From Methanolobus profundi (GTDB taxonomy: Archaea; Halobacteriota; Methanosarcinia; Methanosarcinales; Methanosarcinaceae): a stretch of DNA of 64,000 nucleotides. Position numbers and translations under genes: made by a program. The notes under the pieces are model-generated. The model was not told the origin of the DNA, searched no databases, and saw only the letters and a list, made by a program, of their open reading frames with translations. Location: assembly GCF_900114835.1 (NCBI RefSeq), contig NZ_FOUJ01000002.1, forward strand, positions 390,374 through 454,373, in the 5' to 3' direction. Shown here one piece after another: positions 35,294 through 45,205 of the stretch; positions within the stretch are counted from its first letter, which is position 1, and every line of letters begins with the position of its first letter.

Positions 35294-36001
35294 TTGACAA
35301 GGATATCTACCGGAATAACAGACCTTGACAAAAAACTACAAGGAGGGTTCCCTGAAGGAGAATGTATTCTCATCACAGGAGAACCAGGAACAGGCAAGAC
35401 AATAATTGGCATACAGTTCCTTTACAATGCATGTAAAGAAGGAAAAAGATGTGCCCTGATAGCTACTGAAGAAACACCCGAGAAAATTATCATTCACGGG
35501 AAAGCACTTGGGTTCGACCTTGAACCTTTCGTGAATACTAATCAACTCTCTATGGTACGTTTTCTGGAGATAAGGGCTTTTGACATCGGAGAGGGAACAA
35601 ATCAAAAATATATAGAGATCGATGATATCAACAACCTTCTTCATATGATGCAAGAAGATATCGATGTTATAGTTCTCGATAACATGGGCACTTTTTCCAT
35701 AGGTGTTGACCTGAAGGAGTTCAGGGACAAAGTAGATGCACTGGCATATCTGCTGTCAAAACAGAACAGGACATCACTTATTATGATGGATGCAACAGCA
35801 CATGAGCTGACCCACAGGATCACAGAATACTCGACCTATGGTACCATCAAACTGACCACAAAAGAGAACCCATATACAGGTAAAATGGAAAGATACATGT
35901 ATATGCCCAAGATGAGAGGGACAAAGGTCACTCTTGAACTTATTAATTATGACATTACTGAAGAAGGGATCAAGCTCCTATCATCAAAAAGCAATAAGTG
36001 A
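35294..36001 (+). CDS. KaiC/RAD55-like ATPase, copy 1
   Basis: The 235-residue protein is one RecA-fold KaiC domain: ISTGITDLDKKLQGGFPEGE, Walker A LITGEPGTGKTIIG, CALIATEETPEKI, and Walker B region DVIVLDNMGTF. It ends with a beta-strand block (ITEYSTYGTIKLTTKENPYT). Single-domain KaiC-like ATPases are common in archaea, often as regulators linked to signalling; no specific role is known here. Start is TTG 35294 with GGTGAT 5 nt upstream. A close paralog follows at 36202. TATA-like AGATATATACTTT lies near 35240. Confidence 0.88.
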   Translation: MTRISTGITDLDKKLQGGFPEGECILITGEPGTGKTIIGIQFLYNACKEGKRCALIATEETPEKIIIHGKALGFDLEPFVNTNQLSMVRFLEIRAFDIGEGTNQKYIEIDDINNLLHMMQEDIDVIVLDNMGTFSIGVDLKEFRDKVDALAYLLSKQNRTSLIMMDATAHELTHRITEYSTYGTIKLTTKENPYTGKMERYMYMPKMRGTKVTLELINYDITEEGIKLLSSKSNK

Positions 36002-36201
36002 TAGCAACTATCAATATTTGCATGTCTAAAAAGGATGAATGCTATTGATGGTCCCGATATAATTGAATGCACAGCCCACATACTGAAGAATTTATGTCCG
36101 ACAGGCATCTTTTTCTTCATATTTTTTACAACAGTGGACCAATAACACACTCCAAATAATTATATCACATTATAGATATACGTTTAAATGGGAGGGATAT
36201 C

Positions 36202-36909
36202 TTGATCAGACTATCCAGTGGAATACCTGATGTCGATAAAAAGATACAGGGAGGTTTTCCAGAAGGTGAAGCGATTCTTATCACAGGAGAACCAGGTACA
36301 GGAAAAACGATATTTGCTATCCATTTTCTTTACAACGCATGTAAAGAGGGACATAAATGTGCAATGATAGCAACAGAGGAAACACCTGAAAAGATAATCG
36401 ATCATGGGAGATCGATCGGTCTTGATATGGAACCATTTGTAGAGAGCAAACAGCTTACAATGCTGAGATTGCTTGAAAAAAGGGTCAGCAATGTAGAGGA
36501 CAAATACGGGAATGTCTCGATGAACGTATCGGACCTGAACAACTTCAAATACATCATTCCGGAAGATGTCGAGGTCATTGTCCTTGATAACCTCGGAGCC
36601 TTTGCAATTGGCATGGAACTTAAATTGTTCAAGGATAAACTTGAGACCCTTGTTTACACCTTCTCTGAGGAAAAAAAGACATCACTTATTATAATGGATG
36701 CAACGGCACATGAGCTAACTCATAGAATAGCTGAGTATTCCACTTACGGGACCATCCGTTTGATGACAAAGGAGAATCCATATACAGGTAAGATGGAAAG
36801 ATTCATGTCCATCCCAAAAATGAGAGAAACGGAGATATCCCTTGAACTTATCAATTACACCATAACAGGAGAAGGGATCAAACTTCTCCAGCCAAAGACA
36901 AACAGATAA
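36202..36909 (+). CDS. KaiC/RAD55-like ATPase, copy 2
   Basis: Same length (235 residues) and domain plan as its neighbour: LSSGIPDVDKKIQGGFPEGE, GEPGTGKTIFA, CAMIATEETPEKI and EVIVLDNLGAF. The two proteins agree at well over half of positions by eye, strongest at the C-terminus (ENPYTGKMER). Start is again TTG (36202), after GGGAGGGAT. A 200-bp gap with its own TATA-like TATAGATATA separates the copies, so they may be expressed apart. A recent tandem duplication with divergence around residues 80-125 is likely. Confidence 0.88.
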   Translation: MIRLSSGIPDVDKKIQGGFPEGEAILITGEPGTGKTIFAIHFLYNACKEGHKCAMIATEETPEKIIDHGRSIGLDMEPFVESKQLTMLRLLEKRVSNVEDKYGNVSMNVSDLNNFKYIIPEDVEVIVLDNLGAFAIGMELKLFKDKLETLVYTFSEEKKTSLIIMDATAHELTHRIAEYSTYGTIRLMTKENPYTGKMERFMSIPKMRETEISLELINYTITGEGIKLLQPKTNR

Positions 36910-36956
36910 GTATAATTGAGAACAGTCCCAATTATAGCTCTGGCAGGCCTGATAAT

Positions 36957-37736
36957 ATGGACATTGAAAAAGCTAAAGATATCATAGTTGAGTTCATCAA
37001 GGAAAAGACTAGAGAAGCTGGAGTAAAAGGTGCCGTTGTAGGCATCAGTGGAGGAATTGACTCTGCTCTTACAGCCTACCTTACAGTTGAAGCACTCGGC
37101 AAGGAGAATGTCCTTGGGATACATATGCCGGAACTTAACCTAACACCTGCGGAAGACGTCCTGGATGCAACCGAAGTAGCAGAAAGACTTGGGATAGAGT
37201 TCAAGACCATTGATATCTCAGAGATACTTTCCGGATTTATGAACACCATACCTGAGAGCTCTGAAACAAATTCACATGCCAATGGCAACCTCAAGGCCAG
37301 GATACGCATGTGCACTCTTTACTATTATGCTAACATGATGTCAAGAATGGTCATGGGAACAGGCAACAAGACCGAGATACTTCTGGGATATTTCACAAAA
37401 TACGGTGATGGTGGAGTTGACATAGAACCAATAGGCGACCTTTACAAAACAGAAGTAAGGGAAATGTCAAAACTCGTAGGGATCCCTGAGGAGATCATCA
37501 CAAAAGCACCATCTGCAAGATTGTGGGCAGACCAGACCGATGAGGATGAGCTTGGCATTACATACGAACTGGTGGACAGGTTCCTCGCACTCTTACTGGA
37601 AGGAGAAACACCACAGGTCGCACAGAACACACTGGGACTCTCAAGTGAGCAGAGGGATTCTGTTGTCAAAAGGATCAATGTGAACCTTCACAAGCAGAGA
37701 TCTGCAGCTATAGCTGAGCTAAGATCGCTCAGATAA
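36957..37736 (+). CDS. nadE: NAD+ synthetase
   Basis: The 259-residue enzyme makes NAD+ from deamido-NAD+ with ATP and ammonia, the last step of NAD synthesis. PP-loop VVGISGGIDSALTAYL, GIHMPELNLTPAED, RMCTLYYYANMMS, GTGNKTEILLGYFTKYGDGG and PSARLWADQTDEDELG are all present. There is no glutaminase domain, so it uses free ammonia as usual for archaeal NadE. Length is normal. It lies 47 bp after the second KaiC-like gene and may be co-transcribed. Confidence 0.96.
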   Translation: MDIEKAKDIIVEFIKEKTREAGVKGAVVGISGGIDSALTAYLTVEALGKENVLGIHMPELNLTPAEDVLDATEVAERLGIEFKTIDISEILSGFMNTIPESSETNSHANGNLKARIRMCTLYYYANMMSRMVMGTGNKTEILLGYFTKYGDGGVDIEPIGDLYKTEVREMSKLVGIPEEIITKAPSARLWADQTDEDELGITYELVDRFLALLLEGETPQVAQNTLGLSSEQRDSVVKRINVNLHKQRSAAIAELRSLR

Positions 37737-37769
37737 AAGCTGTCGATGGTAAATTAAAACAAATAACAA

Positions 37770-39074
37770 CTACCTGCCCGGGAAAACGGGCAGATCATCT
37801 TTTTCAAACCTTATAAGTTGCTTTGCAAGATGTCTTCTGGCACAGGGAGGCACTTCATAGAAGCCAGCCTGAATATCCCTTTTTACTTCAGACCTTTCTG
37901 TATCCATGGAACTGGTACCACATTTCCTGCATCGATAACCCTGCCCGGAACCTGCTGATTTCATTCTCTTGCCACAGGATGGACATGCCGGGTTAGAGAC
38001 CTCATATTTCAGGGCAAGCTTGAGTATCTTCATCTTCTCGATATTCATTGTCCTTTCTGTAACACTACCATAGACAACGATCCTGTCACCGGGTATCAGC
38101 TTTCTGACAAGTTCCCTGAAGTTCTTCGTAGGCTCGAAAGCTGCACAATCAATTGTTTCACCCTGATTATCCACCAATGAGAATATCGTATGTCCGCCCC
38201 TGATGGTCTCCGGATCTGATACAACCTCACCTTCCAGTATATATGAATGCATCTCATCGATACCTTCTACACCTGAAACAGGGATCAGATGCATATCAGT
38301 ACCCTGATTAGTACGATACGTGCAGATACGTTCTACAGGTTCGGATATCACAAAGGAAGCAGCCTTTTCCACAGAAGAGGAATCTTTGCCCCTTATACCG
38401 AAAAGTACGGGATCACCCGAATGAGGTACACATACTGCCATTTTGTTGACAAGGTCCACAGTATCCCATGTATCAGGATATGTCTGCCTGTCCGCTTCAA
38501 AGAGAGATGTCTCATCCACAGTTCGAAGATTTCCCCATACATCTTTTTCTCTGTAGGCCAGATATTCATAAGTGTGATCCCACTCAAGATCGAGCATCGC
38601 ACCACATGCTGAAAGAGCGCCGATCAGCCCACGGCCGTTCTTAAAGAACTTAAAACGAAGTTCAAGTTCAGAAGCCAGTTCCTTTGCTTCATCTATTGTG
38701 ATAACTTCCTTTACTGCCCGCCTGAAGAAAGTACTGAGCTCATGTTTTACAGCTTCGAACTTATCATCTGTAATGAAAACAATACCAGGATTGGTGTTCT
38801 CATTGTTCATGCAGGCCATGGAAGCAACCTTAGCGGTTACATGTTCAACTATCCTTTCCGGATCATTACATTCTACAAGCAATGCCACAGATGCATTCCC
38901 ACGGGTCTTGTAGGGAATAGTGGGATTGAGCCGGACAAGTATGGGTTCTGCTACGATATCAGCAAAAGATGAGAGCTCATCCCTTAAAAGAGCACAAAGG
39001 TAAGTTGTACACATACCCTCTCTGGAATCAGTATCATCCATGCCTATGATCATTCTTATGTTCTTATCGCTCAT
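37770..39074 (-). CDS. tiaS: tRNA(Ile2) 2-agmatinylcytidine synthetase TiaS
   Basis: The 434-residue archaeal enzyme joins agmatine to C34 of tRNA(Ile2), letting the CAU anticodon read AUA. Motifs: N-terminal IIGMDDTDSREGMCTTYL, RLNPTIPYKTRGNASVALL, GRGLIGALSACGAML, DTVDLVNKMAVCVPHSGDPV, an OB-fold (EGEVVSDPETIRGGHTIFSL) and a C-terminal zinc ribbon (CPSCGKRMKSAGSGQGYRC). Length and domain order agree with the family. It is convergent with nadE and stands alone. Confidence 0.95.
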   Translation of the reverse strand: MSDKNIRMIIGMDDTDSREGMCTTYLCALLRDELSSFADIVAEPILVRLNPTIPYKTRGNASVALLVECNDPERIVEHVTAKVASMACMNNENTNPGIVFITDDKFEAVKHELSTFFRRAVKEVITIDEAKELASELELRFKFFKNGRGLIGALSACGAMLDLEWDHTYEYLAYREKDVWGNLRTVDETSLFEADRQTYPDTWDTVDLVNKMAVCVPHSGDPVLFGIRGKDSSSVEKAASFVISEPVERICTYRTNQGTDMHLIPVSGVEGIDEMHSYILEGEVVSDPETIRGGHTIFSLVDNQGETIDCAAFEPTKNFRELVRKLIPGDRIVVYGSVTERTMNIEKMKILKLALKYEVSNPACPSCGKRMKSAGSGQGYRCRKCGTSSMDTERSEVKRDIQAGFYEVPPCARRHLAKQLIRFEKDDLPVFPGR

Positions 39075-39134
39075 GGGACAATTAGCAGATATGACCGATC
39101 ATTGTTAAATGATTCTCTGGAACATAAAGGACCT

Positions 39135-41000
39135 CTAATCCTTTTCGATCAGAGGGAGAAATACATGTATCTCTGTTCCCTTGCCTTCTTCACTTTCAGC
39201 CCGGATAGAACCACCATGTGCTTCAACGATGCTTTTGCAGAGATATAATCCAAGTCCATTACCACCATAACGCCTTGTGAGAGAACCATCTGCCTGATAG
39301 AACCTTTTGAATATATGAGGCATTTCCTCTTTAGGGATCCCAATTCCCGTATCCTTCACAATAACATGAAGATCATTACCTTCAGTGGATACCTTTACAG
39401 TTATAGAACCATCATGAAAAGTGAATTTGAAAGCATTCTCAAGTATGTGTGAGAATACCTGTTCGAGATAGGTGGAATTGCCACTTATAAATGGAACGGA
39501 AGAAGGATATTCCTTGTACAGGGCCGGAGAGTTATCATTTTTCAATGATGAAATGTCAGTGGTAACTTTGTCAAGAAGAACGATGATATCTATGGAATCA
39601 AGATGATACTGGATATTACCGGAGTGGATATTCTGCATGTATAGCAGGGAATCGATGAGTTTCTGTAACCTGTTGGTATTCTGCAAGATCATCCCCACAC
39701 CTTTCATCTGTTCCCCATCAAGAGCACCCAGATGACCCTCTAAAAGTAATTCACTGTATCCTTTTATCGGGATAAGGGGAGTTTTTAGTTCATGTGTTAT
39801 GTTCGCCATGAACTCGTCCTTCATCCTGTCAAGTGATTCAAGCTCTTTGTTGTTCCTTGCAAGTTGATCCAAATATGCTTTGATCTTATCCTCACTCTGC
39901 TTCCTCTGTATGAGTTTCCATGTACCCTCCATTAGAAGCGTCATCTGCCTTATGTCGGAACTATTATAATCCCCGTCCTTGTTGCCCACGCCTGCTATCA
40001 TGACCACTTTGCCATCATCGAATACCGGAATTCCCAGATGATCTCGGATATTCACACTGATGCCAGGAATGGAACCCGCATCTGCGTTATTTTCCTTATT
40101 GCTGTTTGTTAATACGGGCATACGTTGCAGGATAGGAGCGCACCAAAGACCAGTTTCCTTAAAGTGGTAGACATTACTCTCATTCTCAATGTCACAGAGG
40201 TCCATGGAGCTCTTTGACCAGGCATACATGTTAACAGTGGAATCGTCCTCATTCACAAATCCAATATATCCGATCTGGCTTTCTGTTAGTTCTACTGCTT
40301 TTTCAAGGGAAAAGCTCAGGATATCGCGGGTCTTTGAACCTGTAAGCTGGTTAAGTTCCACCAGGGCTTCCAGTCTGAGCTCATCAAGGAAAAGAGCTTT
40401 TTCTGCAGCTTTTATCTGAGTAAGGTCCTTGAAAAGAAGGATCATTCGGTCATCGGTGAGTTTTGTGGTGTTCACCTCAACATCCTTTATAGAACCATTC
40501 TTGCATGGCATTTTCAATTCATTTGTATAGACAACATCCGGTCCATTGTCTAAACTGGAAAAGGCATGTTCCCACAGTTCTTTCATTGAAGAGAGGTCAT
40601 CCATGGTATAGCCAAATGTTTCCGTGAACTTACGGTTCAAATATACCGGACTGTTGTCCACATCAAGCAGAACAAGGGATATAGGAGAGTGTTCTACCAC
40701 CTTTCCGAAGAAGATCTCACTTTCCTCAAGTTCCTCCATGAAACTATTCAAAGGACTGATATTCCCATCAGTTATCGAAATCCCCTTGAATGCATCATAG
40801 GTCTGATGTTCGGTATTCACCTGCTGAGCTGAGATACTGGCATAACTGGACATAGGGAGTAGCTTTGAAGAAAACAGAGAATGTTTTCTCTCAGGGTCCA
40901 TCCTGCCATTAATGGAGATAGACTCCAACAGGGAAGCTAAAAATCCCTTTTTCCGTACATCCTTATCCTGAACCTTTTTACCCATGCTACCAACAAACAT
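39135..41000 (-). CDS. Cytoplasmic sensor histidine kinase (PAS, GAF, HisKA, HATPase)
   Basis: The 621-residue protein has no membrane helix. A PAS domain (~95-195: GKVVEHSPISLVLLDVDNSP, YLNRKFTETFGYTMDDL) precedes a GAF-type domain (~205-360: GYIGFVNEDDSTVNMYAWSK, GIPVFDDGKVVMIAGVGNKD). HisKA follows with phosphoacceptor His in ITHELKTPLIPIKGYSEL (~402), then an ATPase domain with ILENAFKFT, VKDTGIGIPKEEMPHIFKRF and GGNGLGLYLCKSIVEAHGG. It should autophosphorylate in response to a cytosolic signal. No receiver gene is adjacent. ATG 41000 is used; ATG 40985 is also possible. Confidence 0.92.
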   Translation of the reverse strand: MFVGSMGKKVQDKDVRKKGFLASLLESISINGRMDPERKHSLFSSKLLPMSSYASISAQQVNTEHQTYDAFKGISITDGNISPLNSFMEELEESEIFFGKVVEHSPISLVLLDVDNSPVYLNRKFTETFGYTMDDLSSMKELWEHAFSSLDNGPDVVYTNELKMPCKNGSIKDVEVNTTKLTDDRMILLFKDLTQIKAAEKALFLDELRLEALVELNQLTGSKTRDILSFSLEKAVELTESQIGYIGFVNEDDSTVNMYAWSKSSMDLCDIENESNVYHFKETGLWCAPILQRMPVLTNSNKENNADAGSIPGISVNIRDHLGIPVFDDGKVVMIAGVGNKDGDYNSSDIRQMTLLMEGTWKLIQRKQSEDKIKAYLDQLARNNKELESLDRMKDEFMANITHELKTPLIPIKGYSELLLEGHLGALDGEQMKGVGMILQNTNRLQKLIDSLLYMQNIHSGNIQYHLDSIDIIVLLDKVTTDISSLKNDNSPALYKEYPSSVPFISGNSTYLEQVFSHILENAFKFTFHDGSITVKVSTEGNDLHVIVKDTGIGIPKEEMPHIFKRFYQADGSLTRRYGGNGLGLYLCKSIVEAHGGSIRAESEEGKGTEIHVFLPLIEKD

Positions 41001-41183
41001 TCATTCCGAACTATGTTTAGAAAAACAAGCGGTTTTGTATATACACTAAGATTTCAACACATCAAATAAATAATTTTCTAGACTAATGGTTGACAGAACA
41101 CTGGAAATAAAGCACACCTAACAAAAAAGCTACATATATAAAAGATATATTTATATAGATGTGCAAACAATGCCTATTTACTC

Positions 41184-42152
41184 ATGACGAAAGAGATCCT
41201 TATACATCAGATAATTGATGTATTACAGCAAGCAGGCTTCATTGTATCAAAGAGATGTAATATTCGACCAAGGAGCTTTGATCTTGCAGCAAGGAAAGGT
41301 GAAACCCTCCTTTTTTGCAAAGTCCTGTTCAATATAGACGGGCTTAACGAGGAAACCGCAAGAGAAATGAAAAGCCTTGCAAGGTATCTTGGTGGCACTG
41401 CGATCCTTATAGGTGCAAAGACACGTGACCAGATGCTTGAGGATAGCGTCGTCTATATGCGATATGATATCCCGGCAGTTAATGTCGAGACCCTCTATGA
41501 CTATTTCGTAGAGGAGGTTCCACCTCTTGTTTCAGCGGCCCCTGGTGGGCTTTATGTCTCCATTGACGGAGATGTGCTCAAGGAAGCACGCAAGAGAACC
41601 GCCATGTCATTAGGAGCACTGGCAACAGAACTTGGAGTATCAAGAAGGACCATCAGTAAATATGAGGAAGGTGGGATGGATGCATCCATAGACGTGGTCC
41701 TCCAGCTAGAGGAACTGCTGGACGTGGCTCTGGCAAAGTCCATAGACATACTTCGCTGTTTTGAGAAAAAGGCCAAGGTAGAGATACAAAAGGAGACGCC
41801 AATAGAGGCACAACCTGATGACGGTATACTTGGCATGCTCTATGCACTTGGATATCAGGTGATGTCCACAAGTCAGGCACCTTTCAAAGCTATATCCAAG
41901 GATACATCCGATACACTCCTCACAGGGGTCAGTACATATAGTAGTGCAATGATCAAGCGTGCAGATCTCATGAGCAGTATATCATGTGTCACAAGGACAA
42001 AATCTGTCTTTATCATAAACGGTCAGATCAAATCAGAGACCGTGGAGAACACGGTCCTTATCGAAAAGTCCGAACTTGACAAGCTGGCTGGTACCGAAGA
42101 GCTGGCAGAGCTTATCGATGAGAGGACAAAGAAACACAATATAGAGATATGA
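41184..42152 (+). CDS. Archaeal HTH-type transcriptional regulator
   Basis: The 322-residue protein belongs to a conserved archaeal family of putative regulators. An N-terminal nuclease-like domain (IIDVLQQAGFIVSKRCNIRP, FDLAARKGETLLFCKVLFN) precedes a Cro/C1-type helix-turn-helix (residues ~130-190: RTAMSLGALATELGVSRRTI). A conserved C-terminal domain follows (LGMLYALGYQVMSTSQAPFK, VIEKSELDKLAGTEEL type). Targets are unknown. TATA-like ATATATAAAAG near 41131 lies about 50 nt upstream. The purN gene follows after 118 bp. Confidence 0.87.
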   Translation: MTKEILIHQIIDVLQQAGFIVSKRCNIRPRSFDLAARKGETLLFCKVLFNIDGLNEETAREMKSLARYLGGTAILIGAKTRDQMLEDSVVYMRYDIPAVNVETLYDYFVEEVPPLVSAAPGGLYVSIDGDVLKEARKRTAMSLGALATELGVSRRTISKYEEGGMDASIDVVLQLEELLDVALAKSIDILRCFEKKAKVEIQKETPIEAQPDDGILGMLYALGYQVMSTSQAPFKAISKDTSDTLLTGVSTYSSAMIKRADLMSSISCVTRTKSVFIINGQIKSETVENTVLIEKSELDKLAGTEELAELIDERTKKHNIEI

Positions 42153-42270
42153 TCACAACAGTGCCCAATATCAATTCTCCCTTTTTTCAGAGTCAGGCGT
42201 CCTTTTATGCTGTTGAAAGACATGGCAGATCCAAAACGCTAATATATAGAGATCCCTTTTAGAACTAGCA

Positions 42271-42879
42271 ATGACCACCAACATCGCAGTACTTGTTTCA
42301 GGAAGAGGATCAAATCTTCAGTCTATAATTGACAATATAGAGAACGGATACATAGAGAATGCAAATATATCCGTTGTAATAAGCGATGTTGAGGATGCCT
42401 ATGCGCTTGAACGTGCAAGGGATCACGGCATTACCGATGTATTCATCGACCCTTCCGACTATTCCAATAAACAGGAATTCGAGAAAGAGATCCTTGAGGT
42501 ACTTAAAGACAACAGTACAGACCTTGTACTCCTTGCAGGCTACATGCGTCTTGTAGGAAAGGACCTTATCTCAGCATACCGCAACAGGATAATAAATATC
42601 CATCCTGCACTGCTCCCTTCTTTTAAAGGCCTTCATGCACAACAGCAGGCTTTTGATTATGGTGTTAAGGTCAGCGGATGTACCGTTCACTTCGTTGATG
42701 AAGGAATGGATACAGGACCTATAATTATCCAGAAATGCGTACCTGTACTTGACAATGATACCGCTGATGACCTTTCAGCACGTATACTGGAACAGGAGCA
42801 TAAGATATACCCTGAAGCGGTCAAGCTGTTCGTTGAGGGTAAACTTAAAGTGGATGGTCGAATTGTAGTACACACATAA
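42271..42879 (+). CDS. purN: Phosphoribosylglycinamide formyltransferase
   Basis: The 202-residue enzyme formylates GAR using 10-formyl-tetrahydrofolate in purine synthesis. Seen are NIAVLVSGRGSNLQSIIDNI, LVLLAGYMRLVGKDLI, the active-site NIHPALLPSFKGLHAQQQAF with Asn and His, and CTVHFVDEGMDTGPIII with the catalytic Asp. Length is normal. It opens the one-carbon set with glyA and folD, consistent with use of tetrahydrofolate in Methanosarcina relatives beside tetrahydrosarcinapterin. Confidence 0.95.
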   Translation: MTTNIAVLVSGRGSNLQSIIDNIENGYIENANISVVISDVEDAYALERARDHGITDVFIDPSDYSNKQEFEKEILEVLKDNSTDLVLLAGYMRLVGKDLISAYRNRIINIHPALLPSFKGLHAQQQAFDYGVKVSGCTVHFVDEGMDTGPIIIQKCVPVLDNDTADDLSARILEQEHKIYPEAVKLFVEGKLKVDGRIVVHT

Positions 42880-42962
42880 ATTAACTTACATTAACCAGTA
42901 TAACCTCCTGGATATCCAGGAATCCAAAAACATATCGATATCGAATCTAACGGTTGATAACA

Positions 42963-44198
42963 ATGTCTTACATCTCAGAAATTGACCCGGATATTGCAGA
43001 GGCCCTCAGGCTGGAAGCAAACCGCCAGGATTACAAGTTGAACCTGATCGCATCAGAGAACTATGCAAGCCGTGCCGTAATGGAAGCACAGGGCTCTGTC
43101 ATGACAAACAAATACGCTGAAGGATATTCAGGAAAGCGCTACTATGGTGGCTGCGAATTCGTGGATATCGCAGAGGACCTTGCCATTGAGAGAGCAAAGG
43201 AGATCTTCGGTGCAGAACATGTGAACGTCCAGCCACACTCAGGTTCCGGATCAAACATGGCATGTTATTTCTCAGTTCTCAAGCCAGGGGACACCATTAT
43301 GTCAATGGACCTCTCACACGGAGGACACCTTTCACACGGAAGCCCTGTTAACTTTGCAGGACAGCTCTATAATATAGTACCATATGGTGTCGACAAAGAG
43401 ACAGAAGCTCTTGACTACGATACACTTATGAAAATGGCAAAGGAGAACAAGCCACAGATGATCGTCTGCGGTGCTTCAGCATACTCAAAGACACTCGATT
43501 TCAAGGCATTCAAGGACATCGCTGATGAAGTAGGAGCATACCTTCTTGCAGATATCGCACACATTGCAGGTCTTGTAGCTGCAGGTGCACATCCAAGTCC
43601 TGTGCCATACGCTGATTTTGTCACAACCACAACCCACAAGACCCTCAGAGGTCCAAGGGGTGGAATGGTAATGTGCAAGGAAGAGTACGCAAAGGAACTG
43701 AACAAGGCAGTGTTCCCTGGAATACAGGGCGGACCTCTCATGCACATAATAGCAGCAAAGGCTGTTGCATTCAAGGAAGCATTGAGCGAGGAGTTCAAGG
43801 CAGACCAGTTCCAGACCGTAAAGAACGCAGCTGCTCTTGCAAGCGAACTTGAGAACAATGGCTTTGATATCGTATCCGGTGGAACCGACAACCACGTAAT
43901 GCTCCTGAACCTTAACAAGTTCGACATCACAGGAAAGGAAGCTGAAGCTGGAATGAGCAAGTCAGGTATTGTCCTTAACAAGAACACCATCCCATTCGAA
44001 ACAAGAAGTCCGTTCATCACAAGCGGAATAAGGATCGGTACTCCTGCTGCAACTACCAGAGGAATGAAGGAAGCCCAGATGAAAGAGATCGCTGGATACA
44101 TTGCAGAGGTAGTCAACAACCTCAACGATGATACAGTGCTCCATGGCATCAACTCCGATGTAGAACAGCTTTGCAGCGGATTCCCGATATACAAATAA
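42963..44198 (+). CDS. glyA: Serine hydroxymethyltransferase
   Basis: The 411-residue PLP enzyme interconverts serine and glycine with a folate or pterin one-carbon carrier. [57 protein letters not shown], the PLP-lysine site [16 protein letters not shown] and [15 protein letters not shown] are diagnostic. ATG 42963 is chosen over TTG 42954, which would add three residues. The protein is full length. It is followed by folD after 48 bp, as expected for a tetrahydrofolate pathway in Methanosarcinales. Confidence 0.97.
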   Translation: MSYISEIDPDIAEALRLEANRQDYKLNLIASENYASRAVMEAQGSVMTNKYAEGYSGKRYYGGCEFVDIAEDLAIERAKEIFGAEHVNVQPHSGSGSNMACYFSVLKPGDTIMSMDLSHGGHLSHGSPVNFAGQLYNIVPYGVDKETEALDYDTLMKMAKENKPQMIVCGASAYSKTLDFKAFKDIADEVGAYLLADIAHIAGLVAAGAHPSPVPYADFVTTTTHKTLRGPRGGMVMCKEEYAKELNKAVFPGIQGGPLMHIIAAKAVAFKEALSEEFKADQFQTVKNAAALASELENNGFDIVSGGTDNHVMLLNLNKFDITGKEAEAGMSKSGIVLNKNTIPFETRSPFITSGIRIGTPAATTRGMKEAQMKEIAGYIAEVVNNLNDDTVLHGINSDVEQLCSGFPIYK

Positions 44199-44246
44199 AT
44201 AACCGGAACTATCCTGTATAGTGAAGTAGCACAGGGTGTTTGAACA

Positions 44247-45107
44247 ATGGCAGAAGAGAACTACGATTCCAGGAAGATAGACGGCAGGAGCCTGTCAAAG
44301 AAAGTGGAAGAGCAGGTTAAGCAGGAGATCGATGAGCTTAAGGCAGAGAAAGGAATAACTCCCGGACTTGCAACCATACTTGTCGGTGAGGACCCTGCAT
44401 CAAAGATGTATGTACGCCTCAAGCATAAGGCATGCGAAAGGGTCGGCATACATGCAGAGGACCACAATATGCCTGAGACCACCACACAGGAAGAGCTCAT
44501 GCAGCGTATCCGGGAATTGAATGCGAGAGAGGACATACATGGTATCCTCCTCCAGTTACCTCTTCCGGGACACCTTGATGATAAGTCCGCAATGCTTGCC
44601 ATCGACCCTGCAAAAGATGCTGATGGATTCCACCCGTACAACATGGGTAAGCTCCTGATCGGTGAGGAAGGTCTTGTACCATGTACCCCAAAAGGTGTTA
44701 TCAGAGCACTTGAAGAGTACGAGGTAAGTGTTCAGGGCAAGCACGCAGTTATTGTTGGACACAGCAATGTTGTTGGAAAACCCATGGCTGCAATGCTCAT
44801 AAACAGGAATGCGACTGTTTCCGTATGTCACGTTTTCACCGATGACCTGACAAAATTCACCCTTGAAGCTGACATCATTGTTGTCGGAACAGGTGTCAAA
44901 CACCTTATCAAAGCAGATATGGTGAAGGAAGGTGCGGTTATCTTTGACGTTGGTATCTCCGAAGAAGACGGCAAGATATACGGTGATGTTGATTACGATA
45001 ATGTTGTGAAGAAGGCTTCACTCATAACCCCCGTTCCCGGAGGCGTAGGTCCGATGACCATTGCCATCCTTATGGAACACGTGCTTATGGCAGCTAAGAA
45101 TAGCTGA
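44247..45107 (+). CDS. folD: Methylene-tetrahydrofolate dehydrogenase / cyclohydrolase
   Basis: The 286-residue bifunctional enzyme converts methylene- to formyl-tetrahydrofolate. It has [66 protein letters not shown] and the signature [18 protein letters not shown]. Lys of [10 protein letters not shown] corresponds to the cyclohydrolase lysine. With glyA and purN it forms a route from serine to formyl groups for purines. Its presence distinguishes Methanosarcinales from methanogens that only use methanopterin for this. Confidence 0.97.
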   Translation: MAEENYDSRKIDGRSLSKKVEEQVKQEIDELKAEKGITPGLATILVGEDPASKMYVRLKHKACERVGIHAEDHNMPETTTQEELMQRIRELNAREDIHGILLQLPLPGHLDDKSAMLAIDPAKDADGFHPYNMGKLLIGEEGLVPCTPKGVIRALEEYEVSVQGKHAVIVGHSNVVGKPMAAMLINRNATVSVCHVFTDDLTKFTLEADIIVVGTGVKHLIKADMVKEGAVIFDVGISEEDGKIYGDVDYDNVVKKASLITPVPGGVGPMTIAILMEHVLMAAKNS

Positions 45108-45205
45108 TAAGCACATTTATATTTTATTAACCAAATACTATTTTGTTTGACGTTCCTGTTCATTTGAACGTATCTAACCCTGAATTAATACTACCAGGTT
45201 GAATA

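Noticed and set aside
43415-44194. 259-residue minus-strand ORF inside glyA
   Set aside because: Antisense to a full-length, strongly conserved serine hydroxymethyltransferase gene.
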